This document shows, piece by piece, positions 9,507 to 18,910 of a stretch of 64,000 nt of DNA. The translations under genes were made by a program, and so were the position numbers. Position 1 is the stretch's first letter. Every line of letters begins with the position of its first letter. Below the pieces are notes generated by a model, which had not been told where the DNA came from, made no database searches, and worked only from the letters and a program-made list of their open reading frames with translations. Origin of the DNA: Bartonella clarridgeiae ATCC 51734 (GTDB lineage Bacteria > Pseudomonadota > Alphaproteobacteria > Rhizobiales > Rhizobiaceae); NCBI RefSeq assembly GCF_000518185.1, contig NZ_JADC01000009.1, positions 248,001 through 312,000 on the forward strand, read 5' to 3'.

Positions 9507-10223
9507 AATAGAACCCCTGAGTAATCACGATTGAATATGTGACAGTTTTTAACTTTTTACTATCAGATTGCAAGTTAACAATTAAAAAAGAATGATAAAT
9601 TACCTATTATTATTTAAATAATAAATGCGGTTTGTTGATTTATGTCAAATACTTGTTGTTTCTAGAATATTTTTTTAATTATGAGAAAAAATAGCTAAAA
9701 AAAAACAAATTTTTTAAAAATAATCAGTATTATAAGCAAAAATAGAGCAGTAAAAACTGTTTTGTGCGTTTTATAAAGATTGCAAGAATGAGCTTTCTCT
9801 TTGCTTTTAGACTTTTTTGTTAGATAAAGTCTCATGAATCAATAAAATAGTTTCAATAAGCGTTTTAAAAATTTCAAAAACGCTATTTTGAAGAATTTTA
9901 ATTATTTATTTTTTAAATATAAACAATTGTCTTAGTGAATTGAAAAAATTTATATAAATATTTATGTAATTATTTGTCCAGCAGATTGTGTGGATATAAT
10001 TGTTTATTATAAAGTGTTTGCATAAATCTTAATCTTTTGTACAAGAGACCGCTGTATGAGGCACAATAAAAACTTATGAAAGACTATGAGCCTACATTTG
10101 AGATATTAAAACGTATTACAGTTAAGATAAACTTATTCTCAGAGGGCCTAAATTACAGATATTAGGAAGATGATCTTTTATAAGATGTTTTGAAAAAACT
10201 TTTAGATATCAGATGGTATCGCT
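9507..10223. other. AT-rich spacer without a recognisable gene
   Basis: About 715 bases with many A and T runs. A weak hairpin (GCGTTTT / AAAACGC near 9863-9887) is the only structure I noticed. This spacer and the repeat-protein gene after it separate prs from the lgt-midA-pgeF group. Confidence 0.5.
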
Positions 10224-10745
10224 ATGCTTAAGAAATATGAATTGACAGATGAAAAAATAATAATTGGTGCTCATACACTTTATCGTATTAGAGCTCTTAA
10301 AGATTTTGGAGATGTTAAGGTAGGTGATCTTGGTGGTTTTATTGAGGATGAAAAGAATTTGTCACATGAAAGCAATTGTTGGGTTTATAATAATGCTAAG
10401 GTCTTCGATGATGCTCGGGTTTATGGCAATGCTATGGTTACTGAAAATGCTGAAGTTTATGGTAAAGCAAGAGTTTTTAGAAACGCTAAAGTTTTCGATA
10501 ACGCTAAAGTTTTCGGTAATGCCAAGATTTTTGGTGATGCTCTAGTTTATGAAAATGCTATGGTTGCTGAAAATGCTAAAATTTATGAAAGAGCCAGAGT
10601 TTTCAGCAACGTCAAAGTTTGTGGTGAAACTACTGTTGCCGATAATATGGCGATTTGGGGCAGTGCCAATGTTTATAATAGAACCAAGATTTGTAATAAA
10701 CGTCAATTTTATAAAAAGAAGACTGATAATAATATCAAGATTTGA
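10224..10745 (+). CDS. YdcK-like repeat protein predicted to form a left-handed beta-helix
   Basis: A 173-residue protein. An N-terminal segment (residues 1-50, KKYELTDEKIIIGAHTLYRI then GDLGGFIEDEKNLSHESNCW) resembles the start of YdcK-type and phage-encoded proteins. Residues 50-155 are about seventeen hexad-like repeats of the pattern N-A-x-V-x-x (for example NAKVFDNAKVFGNAKIFGDA), which build left-handed parallel beta-helices. No catalytic residues can be pointed to. The repeats also leave long open frames in the +1 frame, which are artefacts. It stands alone in an AT-rich island between prs and pgeF. Similar proteins occur in prophages, so a phage origin is possible, but no other phage gene is intact here. 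A decayed second copy lies near 46.7 kb. Confidence 0.75.
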   Translation: MLKKYELTDEKIIIGAHTLYRIRALKDFGDVKVGDLGGFIEDEKNLSHESNCWVYNNAKVFDDARVYGNAMVTENAEVYGKARVFRNAKVFDNAKVFGNAKIFGDALVYENAMVAENAKIYERARVFSNVKVCGETTVADNMAIWGSANVYNRTKICNKRQFYKKKTDNNIKI

Positions 10746-11038
10746 TGAAACTGATATTACACGGCATTTGAGGTTAAAAACTATGTATTAAGAGAGGTTG
10801 AAATGAGAAAATACGCTGTATTAGATTAGGAGATTTTATGTAAATAAATTTATAATTATTATAAAGTGAAAAGCTTGAATATTTAATAAAGTTATCTGAA
10901 CAATAGATATAATTTGTGAGCTAATAGCTTGTCCTATAAGGAAAAAACATAATCAGTTCTCTATCAATCATCTGAATGAGAATTTTTGGCTTATGTTTTG
11001 AATATTTTTTTGAGTTAAAGAGGTAAAAAAGAAGTTCC

Positions 11039-11815
11039 TTATTTATTTCCTAACATAATAACAGAAATTTGTCGTCCATAATCGGGCTCATTACGGTGAA
11101 TTGTGCGGCGGTAAGAAAAAAAACGCTTCTCATTTTGGTAAGTACAAAGTTTTAGACAAGAAGCGTGGACTCCTTCTTTTTTTAGTTGGTTTATAATGAA
11201 TGTCCATAAATTAAAACTAAAATGGTCTGCTTTATCTGTTTTTAAAAAATACTTTTCGAATTGATTATCGCGTTCGATAAATTGGTTATAGAATTCGCTT
11301 GTCACTTCATAGTGGCATGGCCCAATGCATGGCCCAAGTACCGCTATTATTGATTGCCGTTTGGCTCCTTGTTCTTCCATTACTGAGATTGTTTTTTCTA
11401 AAACTCCATTCAAACTTCCTCTCCAACCAGCATGTGCAGCGCCAATGACACCAGCTTGCGGATCAGCAAAAAGAACTGGTCCACAGTCTGCTGTAAGAAC
11501 ACCAATAGCTAATCCTTTTTTGGTTGTAACCAGAGCATCAGCTTTTGGACGTTCACCGATAAAAGCTTTATCAACGACGACAACTTCACAAGAGTGTATT
11601 TGGTGAACAGTAATTAAATTTTGTACTTCAATATCAAAATAATGAGCTATTAAGGTACGATTTTGCATAATATGTTCAGGATAATCATTTGAGCTTTGTC
11701 CAACATTGAGGCTTTGATAAAAGCTTTTTGATACACCTCCTTGACGTGTAAAAAAGCCATATTTGATTTCGCGTGAGTGTAAATTGCAAAAATCTTGTGC
11801 AAGAATAGGCTCCAT
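11039..11815 (-). CDS. pgeF: peptidoglycan editing factor PgeF (YfiH/laccase-domain family)
   Basis: A 258-residue single-domain protein. Zinc- or copper-binding residues of the family are visible: histidines in VHQIHSCEVV (about residue 71), cysteine in VLTADCGPVLF (about 110) and histidine in AAHAGWRGSLNGV (about 127). The family removes peptidoglycan precursors that carry L-serine in place of L-alanine; homologues act on purine nucleosides in vitro. The ATG follows AAGGGAGC. It is the last gene of an apparent lgt-midA-pgeF operon, with a 59-base gap after midA. Confidence 0.92.
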   Translation of the reverse strand: MEPILAQDFCNLHSREIKYGFFTRQGGVSKSFYQSLNVGQSSNDYPEHIMQNRTLIAHYFDIEVQNLITVHQIHSCEVVVVDKAFIGERPKADALVTTKKGLAIGVLTADCGPVLFADPQAGVIGAAHAGWRGSLNGVLEKTISVMEEQGAKRQSIIAVLGPCIGPCHYEVTSEFYNQFIERDNQFEKYFLKTDKADHFSFNLWTFIINQLKKEGVHASCLKLCTYQNEKRFFSYRRTIHRNEPDYGRQISVIMLGNK

Positions 11816-11874
11816 AAAAGCTCCCTTATGATTATTTGAAAAGAGAATGGTATGCGAGGCGATTGTGTTTGTAA

Positions 11875-12960
11875 TTATTTGTGGTCAAAATGAGGTATTT
11901 GTATATTTTTATCACTAACGTGAAGAACTTTAAAAAGCTTACCCATTTGCTTTGGACCAGCTAACCGTTCGATATCTTGGTAAATTTTTTCTTTGATGAC
12001 AATGCTTTTGTTGATACTAAGCTGTTTTGCACGTTCAAGCAGGCCCATTTTGAAAAGAAAATCTCCCTGTTCTAGAATTTCAGCAAAACAGCCTTGTTGA
12101 ATGGCGATTGTTTTTAAAGAAAAAAAATTAACATGTGATGTTAAATCATGTTTACCAGGAGCAGAAAAAATATCGCAGAATTTATGTTTTGATATGGCTT
12201 GCAATGTATCTCCAAATGCAAAATCGGATGTACCATAATCAATAAGTAAAGCAGATCCTTTTGTGTGTATTAAGTGGCTACTAATTTTTTGTATCAATTG
12301 GTTTCGTGAAGGGGCGTATTCTAAAATTGTTCCATTGGGCATTTGAGCACAGTGGGCTGGTAAGTCAGTAGAAGGAAATTTATGTGCATCAACGATAAAT
12401 GTAAAATTACCCTCTTGATTAAGTGTAATACGACGCTCTCTCCATTCTTCATTAACTTTTATATATTGATCGATGGGGAGTGCGTCGAAGAGCTCATTTG
12501 CGATTAAAATAAGAGGTTTACAAGGAATTTGTTCAAAATTTTCAATATTATGAATTTGTTTTTTGTGAGAGGAAAGACGTTTTTTTTGTTCTGTTGCAAG
12601 GCGTTGGCTTATTTCAATAAGAAAGATATCTGCAGCGTTGTATGCTGCCATACAAATTTTGCGAATGGTGCGTAAAACATCATCCATAAGAGTTCCACGT
12701 CCTGGACCTATTTCAGCTAGGATGAAAGGATTTGGGCAGCCTTGGGCTTGCCAGCTCATAATCGTCCAAATGCCAATCATCTCTCCGAATAATTGGCTTA
12801 TTTCGGGTGCTGTGATAAAGTCACCAGTATGTCCAAACGGTTTTTGTTTTTGATAATAGCCAGATTGAGGATCAGTAAGTGCTAATGCCATATATTGACT
12901 AACGGAGATTGGTCCATCGAGAATAATAATTTCTTTAATTCTCTCTTTTAGATTAGACAT
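11875..12960 (-). CDS. class I SAM-dependent methyltransferase, MidA/NDUFAF7 family
   Basis: A 361-residue protein. The SAM-binding motif EIGPGRGTLMDDVLRT lies near residues 83-98 and NELFDALPIDQ near residues 155-165. Mitochondrial NDUFAF7 dimethylates an arginine of complex I subunit NDUFS2; bacterial members are presumed to act on the NuoD counterpart, which is inference here. Its ATG shares one base with the lgt stop codon (TAATG), so the two are translationally coupled. Confidence 0.9.
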   Translation of the reverse strand: MSNLKERIKEIIILDGPISVSQYMALALTDPQSGYYQKQKPFGHTGDFITAPEISQLFGEMIGIWTIMSWQAQGCPNPFILAEIGPGRGTLMDDVLRTIRKICMAAYNAADIFLIEISQRLATEQKKRLSSHKKQIHNIENFEQIPCKPLILIANELFDALPIDQYIKVNEEWRERRITLNQEGNFTFIVDAHKFPSTDLPAHCAQMPNGTILEYAPSRNQLIQKISSHLIHTKGSALLIDYGTSDFAFGDTLQAISKHKFCDIFSAPGKHDLTSHVNFFSLKTIAIQQGCFAEILEQGDFLFKMGLLERAKQLSINKSIVIKEKIYQDIERLAGPKQMGKLFKVLHVSDKNIQIPHFDHK

Positions 12961-13817
12961 TATTTTGTAAACTTATATTTAAAGGTTTGGAGAAGTGCAT
13001 AACAACCAAAAAGAATCATTGGCAAAGATAAAGCCATGCCATAGGTAAATCCAGTAGAATAGAAGAGAACCGCAAACCATTCTGGATCTTCTTGAGGAAC
13101 ACGGAAAATTTCTGAAATACTGCGTGCTATTCCATAGCTTATATTAAATATTCCGGTTATTGTTCCAGGTCGTTTTAATGCTTTAAAAGAAAAGATGACA
13201 ATAGCTAAAATGATAAAAAGAAGAAATCCTTCCATCAAGGCTTCATAAAGTTGACTGGGATGACGGGGGAGATATTGAGGATCGTTGTAGAAACAAACTG
13301 CCCAAGGAACAGTAGTTACATGCCCCCATAATTCTTGATTAATGAAATTGCATATCCTTACAATACCAATGCCAATGGGAGCACCTGCGGCAATTGTATC
13401 AAACATTCCCCATACGTTGATATTGTTTTTGTAAGAAAACCAAAGCATAGCGGTAATTATACCTATAAGCCCTCCATGAAACGACATACCCCCATCCCAT
13501 AATGCTATGATATCGCTTGGATGATTGAAGTAATAAACGGGATCCCATACAAGAACTTGTCCTAAGCGGCCACCAACTACAATCCCAATAGTACCTAAGG
13601 TAACAAAATCACTAATTTGTTGTGGAGTCATAGGCGCTTGGTTTTTAGACCACAAGGACTTTTTTTTCAGTAATTCTTGTGCATACCACCAGGCAAACAG
13701 AATGCCTACAACATAACCAAGTCCGTACCAATGGAATGCTATCGGTCCTAAATGGATGATAACTGGATCAAGAAAGAGAGGAAAAGCAATAGCAGGACAA
13801 AAAGGGAAATCATTCAT
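12960..13817 (-). CDS. lgt: prolipoprotein diacylglyceryl transferase
   Basis: Attaches diacylglycerol from phosphatidylglycerol to the lipobox cysteine of prolipoproteins in the inner membrane. The 285-residue polytopic protein has about seven membrane segments. Family motifs are [12 protein letters not shown] (about 103-114), [11 protein letters not shown] (about 128-138) and the signature [12 protein letters not shown] (about 171-182), plus [11 protein letters not shown] (about 205-215). It is first in the lgt-midA-pgeF operon. The L,D-transpeptidase elsewhere in this window carries a lipobox and is a possible substrate. Confidence 0.96.
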   Translation of the reverse strand: MNDFPFCPAIAFPLFLDPVIIHLGPIAFHWYGLGYVVGILFAWWYAQELLKKKSLWSKNQAPMTPQQISDFVTLGTIGIVVGGRLGQVLVWDPVYYFNHPSDIIALWDGGMSFHGGLIGIITAMLWFSYKNNINVWGMFDTIAAGAPIGIGIVRICNFINQELWGHVTTVPWAVCFYNDPQYLPRHPSQLYEALMEGFLLFIILAIVIFSFKALKRPGTITGIFNISYGIARSISEIFRVPQEDPEWFAVLFYSTGFTYGMALSLPMILFGCYALLQTFKYKFTK

Positions 13818-14033
13818 TAGAGAGTGCTTTACATTTACGAAGTTATGTGATTATCAAACCATGACAGATGGATACAAAATGGTCAAGTTAGGTCAGAGGT
13901 TAGTTGCTGTTTTTTGTGGAGGTGAAGGAATACTGATAGATTGAACTGATATCTATTAGATGAAAAACAAATATAATCTCTCAATATTATAAATAGTGTG
14001 TTTATAAATAACGAAAATTAAAGGAAAAAGCCT

Positions 14034-14306
14034 ATGTATAATGGATCAAATCGTATTCTTGATGAGCTGGCAAAATTAGCAACAGATGCAGTAGGTATTG
14101 CACAAGGTGTAGGGCGTGAAGCTGAAACTGCTTTTCGTTTACAGGCTGAAAGGATGCTCAATAAACTTGACCTTGTTTCACGCGAAGAATTTGAAGCGGT
14201 TAAGGAAATGGTTCTTAAACTATATGCCGAAAATGCTGATTTGAAAAAACGTCTTGATGGTTTAGAAAAACAAAACAGCAAAAAAGTTAAAACGGATTCA
14301 GTTTAA
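14034..14306 (+). CDS. ubiK: ubiquinone biosynthesis accessory factor UbiK family (BMFP domain)
   Basis: A 90-residue protein. It has an N-terminal amphipathic region (NRILDELAKLATDAVGIAQG) and a C-terminal coiled coil (EEFEAVKEMVLKLYAENADLKKRL without a break, residues about 49-75), the BMFP/YqiC architecture. In Escherichia coli the family assists the Ubi complex at the membrane; an equivalent role here is inferred. AAAGGAAAAAG precedes the ATG. It diverges from the lgt operon. Confidence 0.85.
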   Translation: MYNGSNRILDELAKLATDAVGIAQGVGREAETAFRLQAERMLNKLDLVSREEFEAVKEMVLKLYAENADLKKRLDGLEKQNSKKVKTDSV

Positions 14307-14685
14307 GCAATAAATAGTCTTAGAAAAAATAATCCCCAATTTTTCCGTACTGTGTATGAAACCGAAAAATGCTTAGTCCTGAATCTGTTAGAGCAGATTA
14401 GCAATTTATTTTTAGTTCATTTTTTACAAAAAATTATTTTTTTTGCATTAAGGGACTAGCCCCATGAAATTGTATCAATACACTGGGGTTGCTTGGTGAT
14501 TCGTTTTTTCTTTATCAAGCCATATTACCATAGGAAATATTATCATTTTATTTCCCGGTATTGTGTACTTGTATACGTTTAGTTTGTGTTTTTGTTTGGT
14601 GTGAAGGCTTTGATTGTAGCGAGTGTTGTTACAATAAGAGGTTTTTTTGCATTGTATTGATAACATTCTTAATTATTGAGGGTTC
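14307..14685. other. spacer between ubiK and the YbjN gene
   Basis: About 380 AT-rich bases. I see only short imperfect hairpins (for example AATCTG / CAGATT near 14378-14395) and no gene. Confidence 0.5.
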
Positions 14686-15189
14686 GTGATGAGGCTTGCC
14701 ATTGGCGCCACAGAAAGAGAAGAGCATCCGGTTGATTTTATCGAACAAATTGCCTGTAAGTATGACTGGTCTTTTGAGCGAAATGCACAAGATGAAATTA
14801 ACGTTTCCATAGAAGGAAAACGAGCTTATTATCGTCTTTCTTTTTCATGGATGGAAGAGCAAGAGGCTCTTCATTTAGCTTGCGCGTTTGATCTTTTTAT
14901 TGAGAATACTCGAACAGCGGAAATTCAGCGTTTGTTGTTAGCAATTAATGAAAAATTGTTACTGGGGCATTTTGATTATTGGCAAGGAGACAATTCGGTT
15001 ATTTATCGACAGGGTCTTCTTCTAGCAGGTGGTGTACACCCATCCCATATACAAGTAGAAACATTATTGATCTATGCGCTTAAAATTTGCGAAAGTCATT
15101 ATGCTGCTTTTCAGATGGTTGCTTGGGCTGGTGAAAGTGCTCATAAAGCACTACAATATGCTTTATTCGAGACTGTAGGAAATGCTTAA
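14686..15189 (+). CDS. YbjN-domain protein
   Basis: A 167-residue soluble protein of the YbjN family, common in Rhizobiales beside ubiK. It reads through an N-terminal segment (HPVDFIEQIACKYDWSFERN) and the characteristic mixed alpha/beta body (EIQRLLLAINEKLLLGHFDY). The fold resembles type III secretion chaperones and the biochemical role is unknown. GTG at 14686 and ATG at 14689 are adjacent possible starts downstream of TGAGGG; the difference is one residue. Confidence 0.85.
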   Translation: MMRLAIGATEREEHPVDFIEQIACKYDWSFERNAQDEINVSIEGKRAYYRLSFSWMEEQEALHLACAFDLFIENTRTAEIQRLLLAINEKLLLGHFDYWQGDNSVIYRQGLLLAGGVHPSHIQVETLLIYALKICESHYAAFQMVAWAGESAHKALQYALFETVGNA

Positions 15190-15228
15190 TATCTACTTGT
15201 TACCCTTAAGAAAGTTTTTGAGTTTGTG

Positions 15229-16569
15229 TTATAGAGGGATATCTACAATAGCGCGCAAACCTCCTAATGGGCTATCATCTAATTGAATATTGCCTCCGTG
15301 ACTACGTGCGATGTCTTGGGCAATAGAAAGACCAAGGCCTGTTCCACTTGCATCTTGATTTCGTGATTTATCAAGCCGAAAGAATGGTTTAAAAACTTCT
15401 GTATGCATGTCTTTTTGAATGCCTGGCCCATCATCATCAATAGTAATGATAAAAGATTCTTTTTGGGATGTAGCTGTGAGTTGGATAGTATTTGCATAAT
15501 AAAACGCATTTGACAAAAGATTACCGATCAAGCGGGTAAAAGCATGTGGGCGTACTTGTATTTGTGCCGAACCTTCAATCGTGTAGGAGAAGTTACGTTG
15601 ATGGAGATGAGCGTTAGTAGAGAACTTTTGCATCAAGACATTTAAATCGATGGTGCTGATATTTTCGCTGCCTTCACCGCGTGCAAAAGCGAGATAGCCT
15701 TCTAACATATTTTGCATGTCGCTGACATCTTGTTCAAGTGGATTAATATCAAAATCATTGCTTACTAAGGCAAGTTGGAGCTTAAAACGTGTGAGGATAG
15801 TTCTTAGATCATGGCTTACACCTGAGAGCATCATAGTACGCTGTTCGATTTGGCGTTCAATACGTTCACGCATACGTAAAAAAGCAATACCGGCACGGCG
15901 TATTTCATCAGCTCCTTGTGGTTGAAATCCTTCTGGTAAAGGATGTCCGCGTCCAAAACTTTCTGCGGCTTTGGCTAATTGTTGAATTGGTTTGATTTGA
16001 TGGCGTAAAAAATAAATAGCTATCAACAGTAAAACGAGAGCTGTTCCTACCATCCAGCTTAAGAAAATACTGGTATTAGAAGCATAGGCTTGGCTGCGCA
16101 TGGCAAAAACACGCAAAATATTATGATCAAGACGGATACGAATTTCGACAAGATTAGAATCGCCAACTGTATCAATCCAAAAGGGTCGGTTAATTTGACG
16201 AGTGATTTCTTCGCTTAAAAAGTAATCAAGAATGGCAAAAAATGGTTTGGGTCCTGGAGGAGGAAGAGAATCAGGTGGAAGTATAGAGATGTTTAATCCC
16301 ATGCGTTGTTGTGCAATACGTTTAATGTCTTCATAATTATGTTGTTGCGGGTATGTTTCAATTATATCGATAATAGCTGCAATATCATGGACAACAGTGG
16401 TTGAAAGACGTTCTGTTACCATTTGCCAATGACGTTCCATAAAAACATAGCCAATTACTGTTTGCAAGAGTACCATAGGAGCGATAATGATGATCAAAGA
16501 ACGTGCATAAAGCCGTTTAGGCATTTTCTTGGATAACCATCGCGCAATTTTTTTTGCAGGTTGGATCAT
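15229..16569 (-). CDS. EnvZ-type sensor histidine kinase
   Basis: From the ATG at 16569 the protein has 446 residues. It has a first membrane segment near residues 25-45, a periplasmic loop of about 130 residues, a second membrane segment near 170-190, a HAMP linker, and a dimerisation box SGVSHDLRTILTRFKL with the phospho-acceptor histidine near residue 255. The ATPase domain has an N box RLIGNLLSNAFYYA, a G1 box DDDGPGI and a G2 box GTGLGLSIAQ. All catalytic elements are intact. A TTG 33 bases upstream would also extend the frame but overlaps the regulator and has a poorly placed ribosome binding site. The signal sensed is unknown. It is co-transcribed with the response regulator. Confidence 0.93.
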   Translation of the reverse strand: MIQPAKKIARWLSKKMPKRLYARSLIIIIAPMVLLQTVIGYVFMERHWQMVTERLSTTVVHDIAAIIDIIETYPQQHNYEDIKRIAQQRMGLNISILPPDSLPPPGPKPFFAILDYFLSEEITRQINRPFWIDTVGDSNLVEIRIRLDHNILRVFAMRSQAYASNTSIFLSWMVGTALVLLLIAIYFLRHQIKPIQQLAKAAESFGRGHPLPEGFQPQGADEIRRAGIAFLRMRERIERQIEQRTMMLSGVSHDLRTILTRFKLQLALVSNDFDINPLEQDVSDMQNMLEGYLAFARGEGSENISTIDLNVLMQKFSTNAHLHQRNFSYTIEGSAQIQVRPHAFTRLIGNLLSNAFYYANTIQLTATSQKESFIITIDDDGPGIQKDMHTEVFKPFFRLDKSRNQDASGTGLGLSIAQDIARSHGGNIQLDDSPLGGLRAIVDIPL

Positions 16570-16576
16570 CTCAGGC

Positions 16577-17278
16577 CTATTCAATTGAAAGTTTATAACC
16601 AATCCCTCTCACGGTTTGGATCCATATAGGAGTTGTTGGGTTGTTTTCGATTTTACGACGAAGACGGTTGATTTGTACATCAATAGAACGTTCGCTATTA
16701 TTATCACCCATTGCAAACTTATGACGTGGAATAGTATCTCCTGCATGTTCAGAAAAAATAACCATCATCTCCTGTTCTTTATCTGTCAGTTTGATGAGTT
16801 CTCCTTCTTTTTTGAGTTCACGTCGTGAAATTGAAAAGATATAAGGTCCAAAAACAATCTGTTCAATTTTTGGTTGGGTCGAAGATAAACCACGTCGTAA
16901 AATAGCATTAATGCGAAGTAAAAGTTCACGAGGATCAAAAGGTTTGGCGAGATAATCATCCGCTCCTGCTTCTAATCCATGAATACGATTATCTATTTCT
17001 GATAAAGCTGTTAACATTAAAATAGAAACATTTTTTGTTTGACGAAGTGAATGGGTTAGATCAATGCCGTTTTCGCCAGGCATCATGACGTCAACAATAA
17101 GAAGATCAAAATCTAAGCTTTTAAGCTGACGTTTAGCTTCATCAGCATTGGCAGAGACTGAAACACGAAATCCATTTTTAATGAGAAATTGAGATAAAAG
17201 ATTGCGAATGCGGGTATCATCATCAATCACGAGAAGGTGGGGTGCATTATCACATAAAGTCTGAATGTGATCAGTCAT
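16577..17278 (-). CDS. OmpR-family response regulator
   Basis: A 233-residue two-domain regulator. The receiver domain has the acidic pair DDD near residue 20, the phospho-acceptor aspartate in LLIVDVMMPGENG (about residue 60) and the conserved lysine in LAKPFDPRELL (about 110). The C-terminal winged helix ends with IDVQINRLRRKIE and IQTVRGIGYKL. It partners the downstream EnvZ-type kinase, whose start lies seven bases after this stop. Regulon unknown. Confidence 0.95.
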   Translation of the reverse strand: MTDHIQTLCDNAPHLLVIDDDTRIRNLLSQFLIKNGFRVSVSANADEAKRQLKSLDFDLLIVDVMMPGENGIDLTHSLRQTKNVSILMLTALSEIDNRIHGLEAGADDYLAKPFDPRELLLRINAILRRGLSSTQPKIEQIVFGPYIFSISRRELKKEGELIKLTDKEQEMMVIFSEHAGDTIPRHKFAMGDNNSERSIDVQINRLRRKIENNPTTPIWIQTVRGIGYKLSIE

Positions 17279-17436
17279 GATTCAAACCCTTAATAAAAAT
17301 TCAGTTTACATAAATTGTACTTTACATAAGTTACATAAAGCTGTCGAGCAGACAATTTTTTGCTTTATAAAGACATAAGAAATGTTATCTATAAACTAAA
17401 AGATTTTAAAATATTGAATTTTTGAAAAGGATTCTA

Positions 17437-18081
17437 ATGAACGATCTCAGTGCATATATTATTCCCGTTACGCCTTTTCAACAAAATTGCACTTTACTTT
17501 TTGATAATGAAAATAAAAGAGGTGTTTTAGTTGATCCGGGTGGTGATTGGCCTAAGATACAACAAACAATTCAAGATAAAGGGGTTATTGTTGAATCCAT
17601 TTGGATAACACATGGTCATATTGATCATGTTGGAGCAGCCATGCAAGCTAAAGAGGCATTGGATATTCAAATTATTGGTTCACACCGTAATGACACATCA
17701 GTAATGGATGATGTGAGTGAAAGAGCAAAAATCTATCACATGCCTGATGCGCGTGTTTGTATTCCTGATCAATGGTTAGAAGACGGCGATAGTGTTGATT
17801 GCGCTGGACATGTATTCACTGTCTTTCATACACCTGGTCATTCTCCTGGTCATGTTATTTATTTTAACGAAAAAAAGCGTTTTGCTTTATTGGGTGATGT
17901 GCTGTTTCGTGGTTCTATTGGGCGCACTGATTTTCCATTATGTTCTTATGAAGAATTAATGAAATCGATTAAGGAAAAAGTTTTACCATTAGGCGATGAT
18001 GTCAACTTTATTTGTGGGCATGGGCCTGGAAGTCAAATAGGTTATGAACGTCAGCATAATTTTTTTCTTCAAGAAATTTAA
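17437..18081 (+). CDS. metallo-beta-lactamase fold hydrolase (glyoxalase II/YcbL-like)
   Basis: A 214-residue metallohydrolase starting at the ATG at 17437, which follows AAAAGGA; the TTG at 17422 is less likely. The metal ligands are clear: THGHIDHVGA (HxHxDH), the histidine in FHTPGHSPGH, the aspartate in LLGDVLFRGSIGRTDFP, and the terminal histidine in ICGHGPGS. The GSIGRTDFP signature is typical of YcbL/glyoxalase II-like thioester hydrolases; there is nothing to suggest antibiotic hydrolysis. The true substrate is not known. Confidence 0.92.
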   Translation: MNDLSAYIIPVTPFQQNCTLLFDNENKRGVLVDPGGDWPKIQQTIQDKGVIVESIWITHGHIDHVGAAMQAKEALDIQIIGSHRNDTSVMDDVSERAKIYHMPDARVCIPDQWLEDGDSVDCAGHVFTVFHTPGHSPGHVIYFNEKKRFALLGDVLFRGSIGRTDFPLCSYEELMKSIKEKVLPLGDDVNFICGHGPGSQIGYERQHNFFLQEI

Positions 18082-18095
18082 CAGACTACTGTAAT

Positions 18096-18121
18096 AAAAA
18101 CCCGCTTTAAAGCGGGTTTTT
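18096..18121. terminator. bidirectional intrinsic terminator
   Basis: A perfect 13-bp palindrome (AAAAACCCGCTTT and its complement) with T runs on both strands. It lies between the convergent hydrolase and BA14K genes and should end both transcripts. Confidence 0.95.
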
Positions 18122-18139
18122 CTCAGTTATTATTTAAAG

Positions 18140-18724
18140 TTATTGTAATGGGGCATAACAAATGTGATCTAAACCATCGTAGCCTCGAAAAGTTCCTGTG
18201 TTTGGATTAAAGGAACGATATGTTTGTTTACAATATTGATACCAACTTATTTTTGATGGTTGGGGAGGCTGATACGTTACTGTTGGTTGCACTTGATAGA
18301 TCACTTGATTTGGGGGTGGGGCTTGATAAATAACTTGTCGTTGTTCAGGTTGTTTAAAAACATTGCCAAGAATTGTACCTACTGCAAGGCCGAGAACACC
18401 TGCAGCCAGAGTATCACCTTTATTATTTTCACTACGAGTTACATGGTGTTCATGAACATGGTAGTGCCGATTTTTATGTTCAACGTGATGATGATGATAC
18501 GTCCGATGTTCATGATGAACATGTGTATGTGGCGAGGGGTGATGTTTATAGTATTCTATTGATGAATGAATCCGGTCACGATGAAGAGAAGGATTAGTCT
18601 TTATTCGTTTCGTAGTAATTGTCTCCTCGTATAGTGTGCGTTGGGCAAATGCTGTCGCTAACGGTGCTGAAATGGTTGTCGCTGATATTGCCGATAATAC
18701 TGCTAATTTAGTCAATTTTGTCAT
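18140..18724 (-). CDS. exported histidine-rich BA14K-family protein
   Basis: A 194-residue protein. Residues 1-28 form a signal peptide ending in ATAFAQ. Residues about 48-95 are exceptionally histidine-rich (for example HTHVHHEHRTYHHHHVEHKN), with roughly every third residue histidine. A glycine-rich hydrophobic stretch (LAAGVLGLAVGTILGNVF, about 106-123) may span or associate with a membrane. A Pro/Gln segment then leads to the C-terminal BA14K motif (YRSFNPNTGTFRGYDGLDHI, about 168-187) with flanking cysteines. BA14K proteins are immunoreactive, lectin-like antigens in Brucella. The histidine block suggests metal binding, which is inference. AAGGAG is well placed before the ATG. Confidence 0.88.
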   Translation of the reverse strand: MTKLTKLAVLSAISATTISAPLATAFAQRTLYEETITTKRIKTNPSLHRDRIHSSIEYYKHHPSPHTHVHHEHRTYHHHHVEHKNRHYHVHEHHVTRSENNKGDTLAAGVLGLAVGTILGNVFKQPEQRQVIYQAPPPNQVIYQVQPTVTYQPPQPSKISWYQYCKQTYRSFNPNTGTFRGYDGLDHICYAPLQ

Positions 18725-18910
18725 AGCAATACTCCTTATACAAATTTACATTAATTCGCACTTTAAATGTTTTAAGCTGAATGTAGCCTGAACAGTGCTC
18801 AATTTTATTCTGATAGAACGAATAAAGAAGGATTTCGTTTAATATAAATTTAACATCATAAAATGAAATCGAGCTGGAGACTCGATTTTACAAAACGGAC
18901 TCTACTCAGA

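Noticed and set aside
9863..9887. Terminator hairpin in the prs-repeat gene spacer
   Set aside because: The stem is only seven A/T-rich pairs, no gene ends nearby on either strand, and similar chance pairings are expected at this base composition.
10324..10791. Two long plus-strand frames overlapping the repeat protein
   Set aside because: They arise because a periodic coding sequence leaves other frames open; their composition (Met/Leu/Lys rich) is not protein-like.
17437..18081. Antibiotic resistance beta-lactamase
   Set aside because: The metal site belongs to the broad metallo-hydrolase fold, and the GSIGRTDFP signature is of glyoxalase II-like enzymes.
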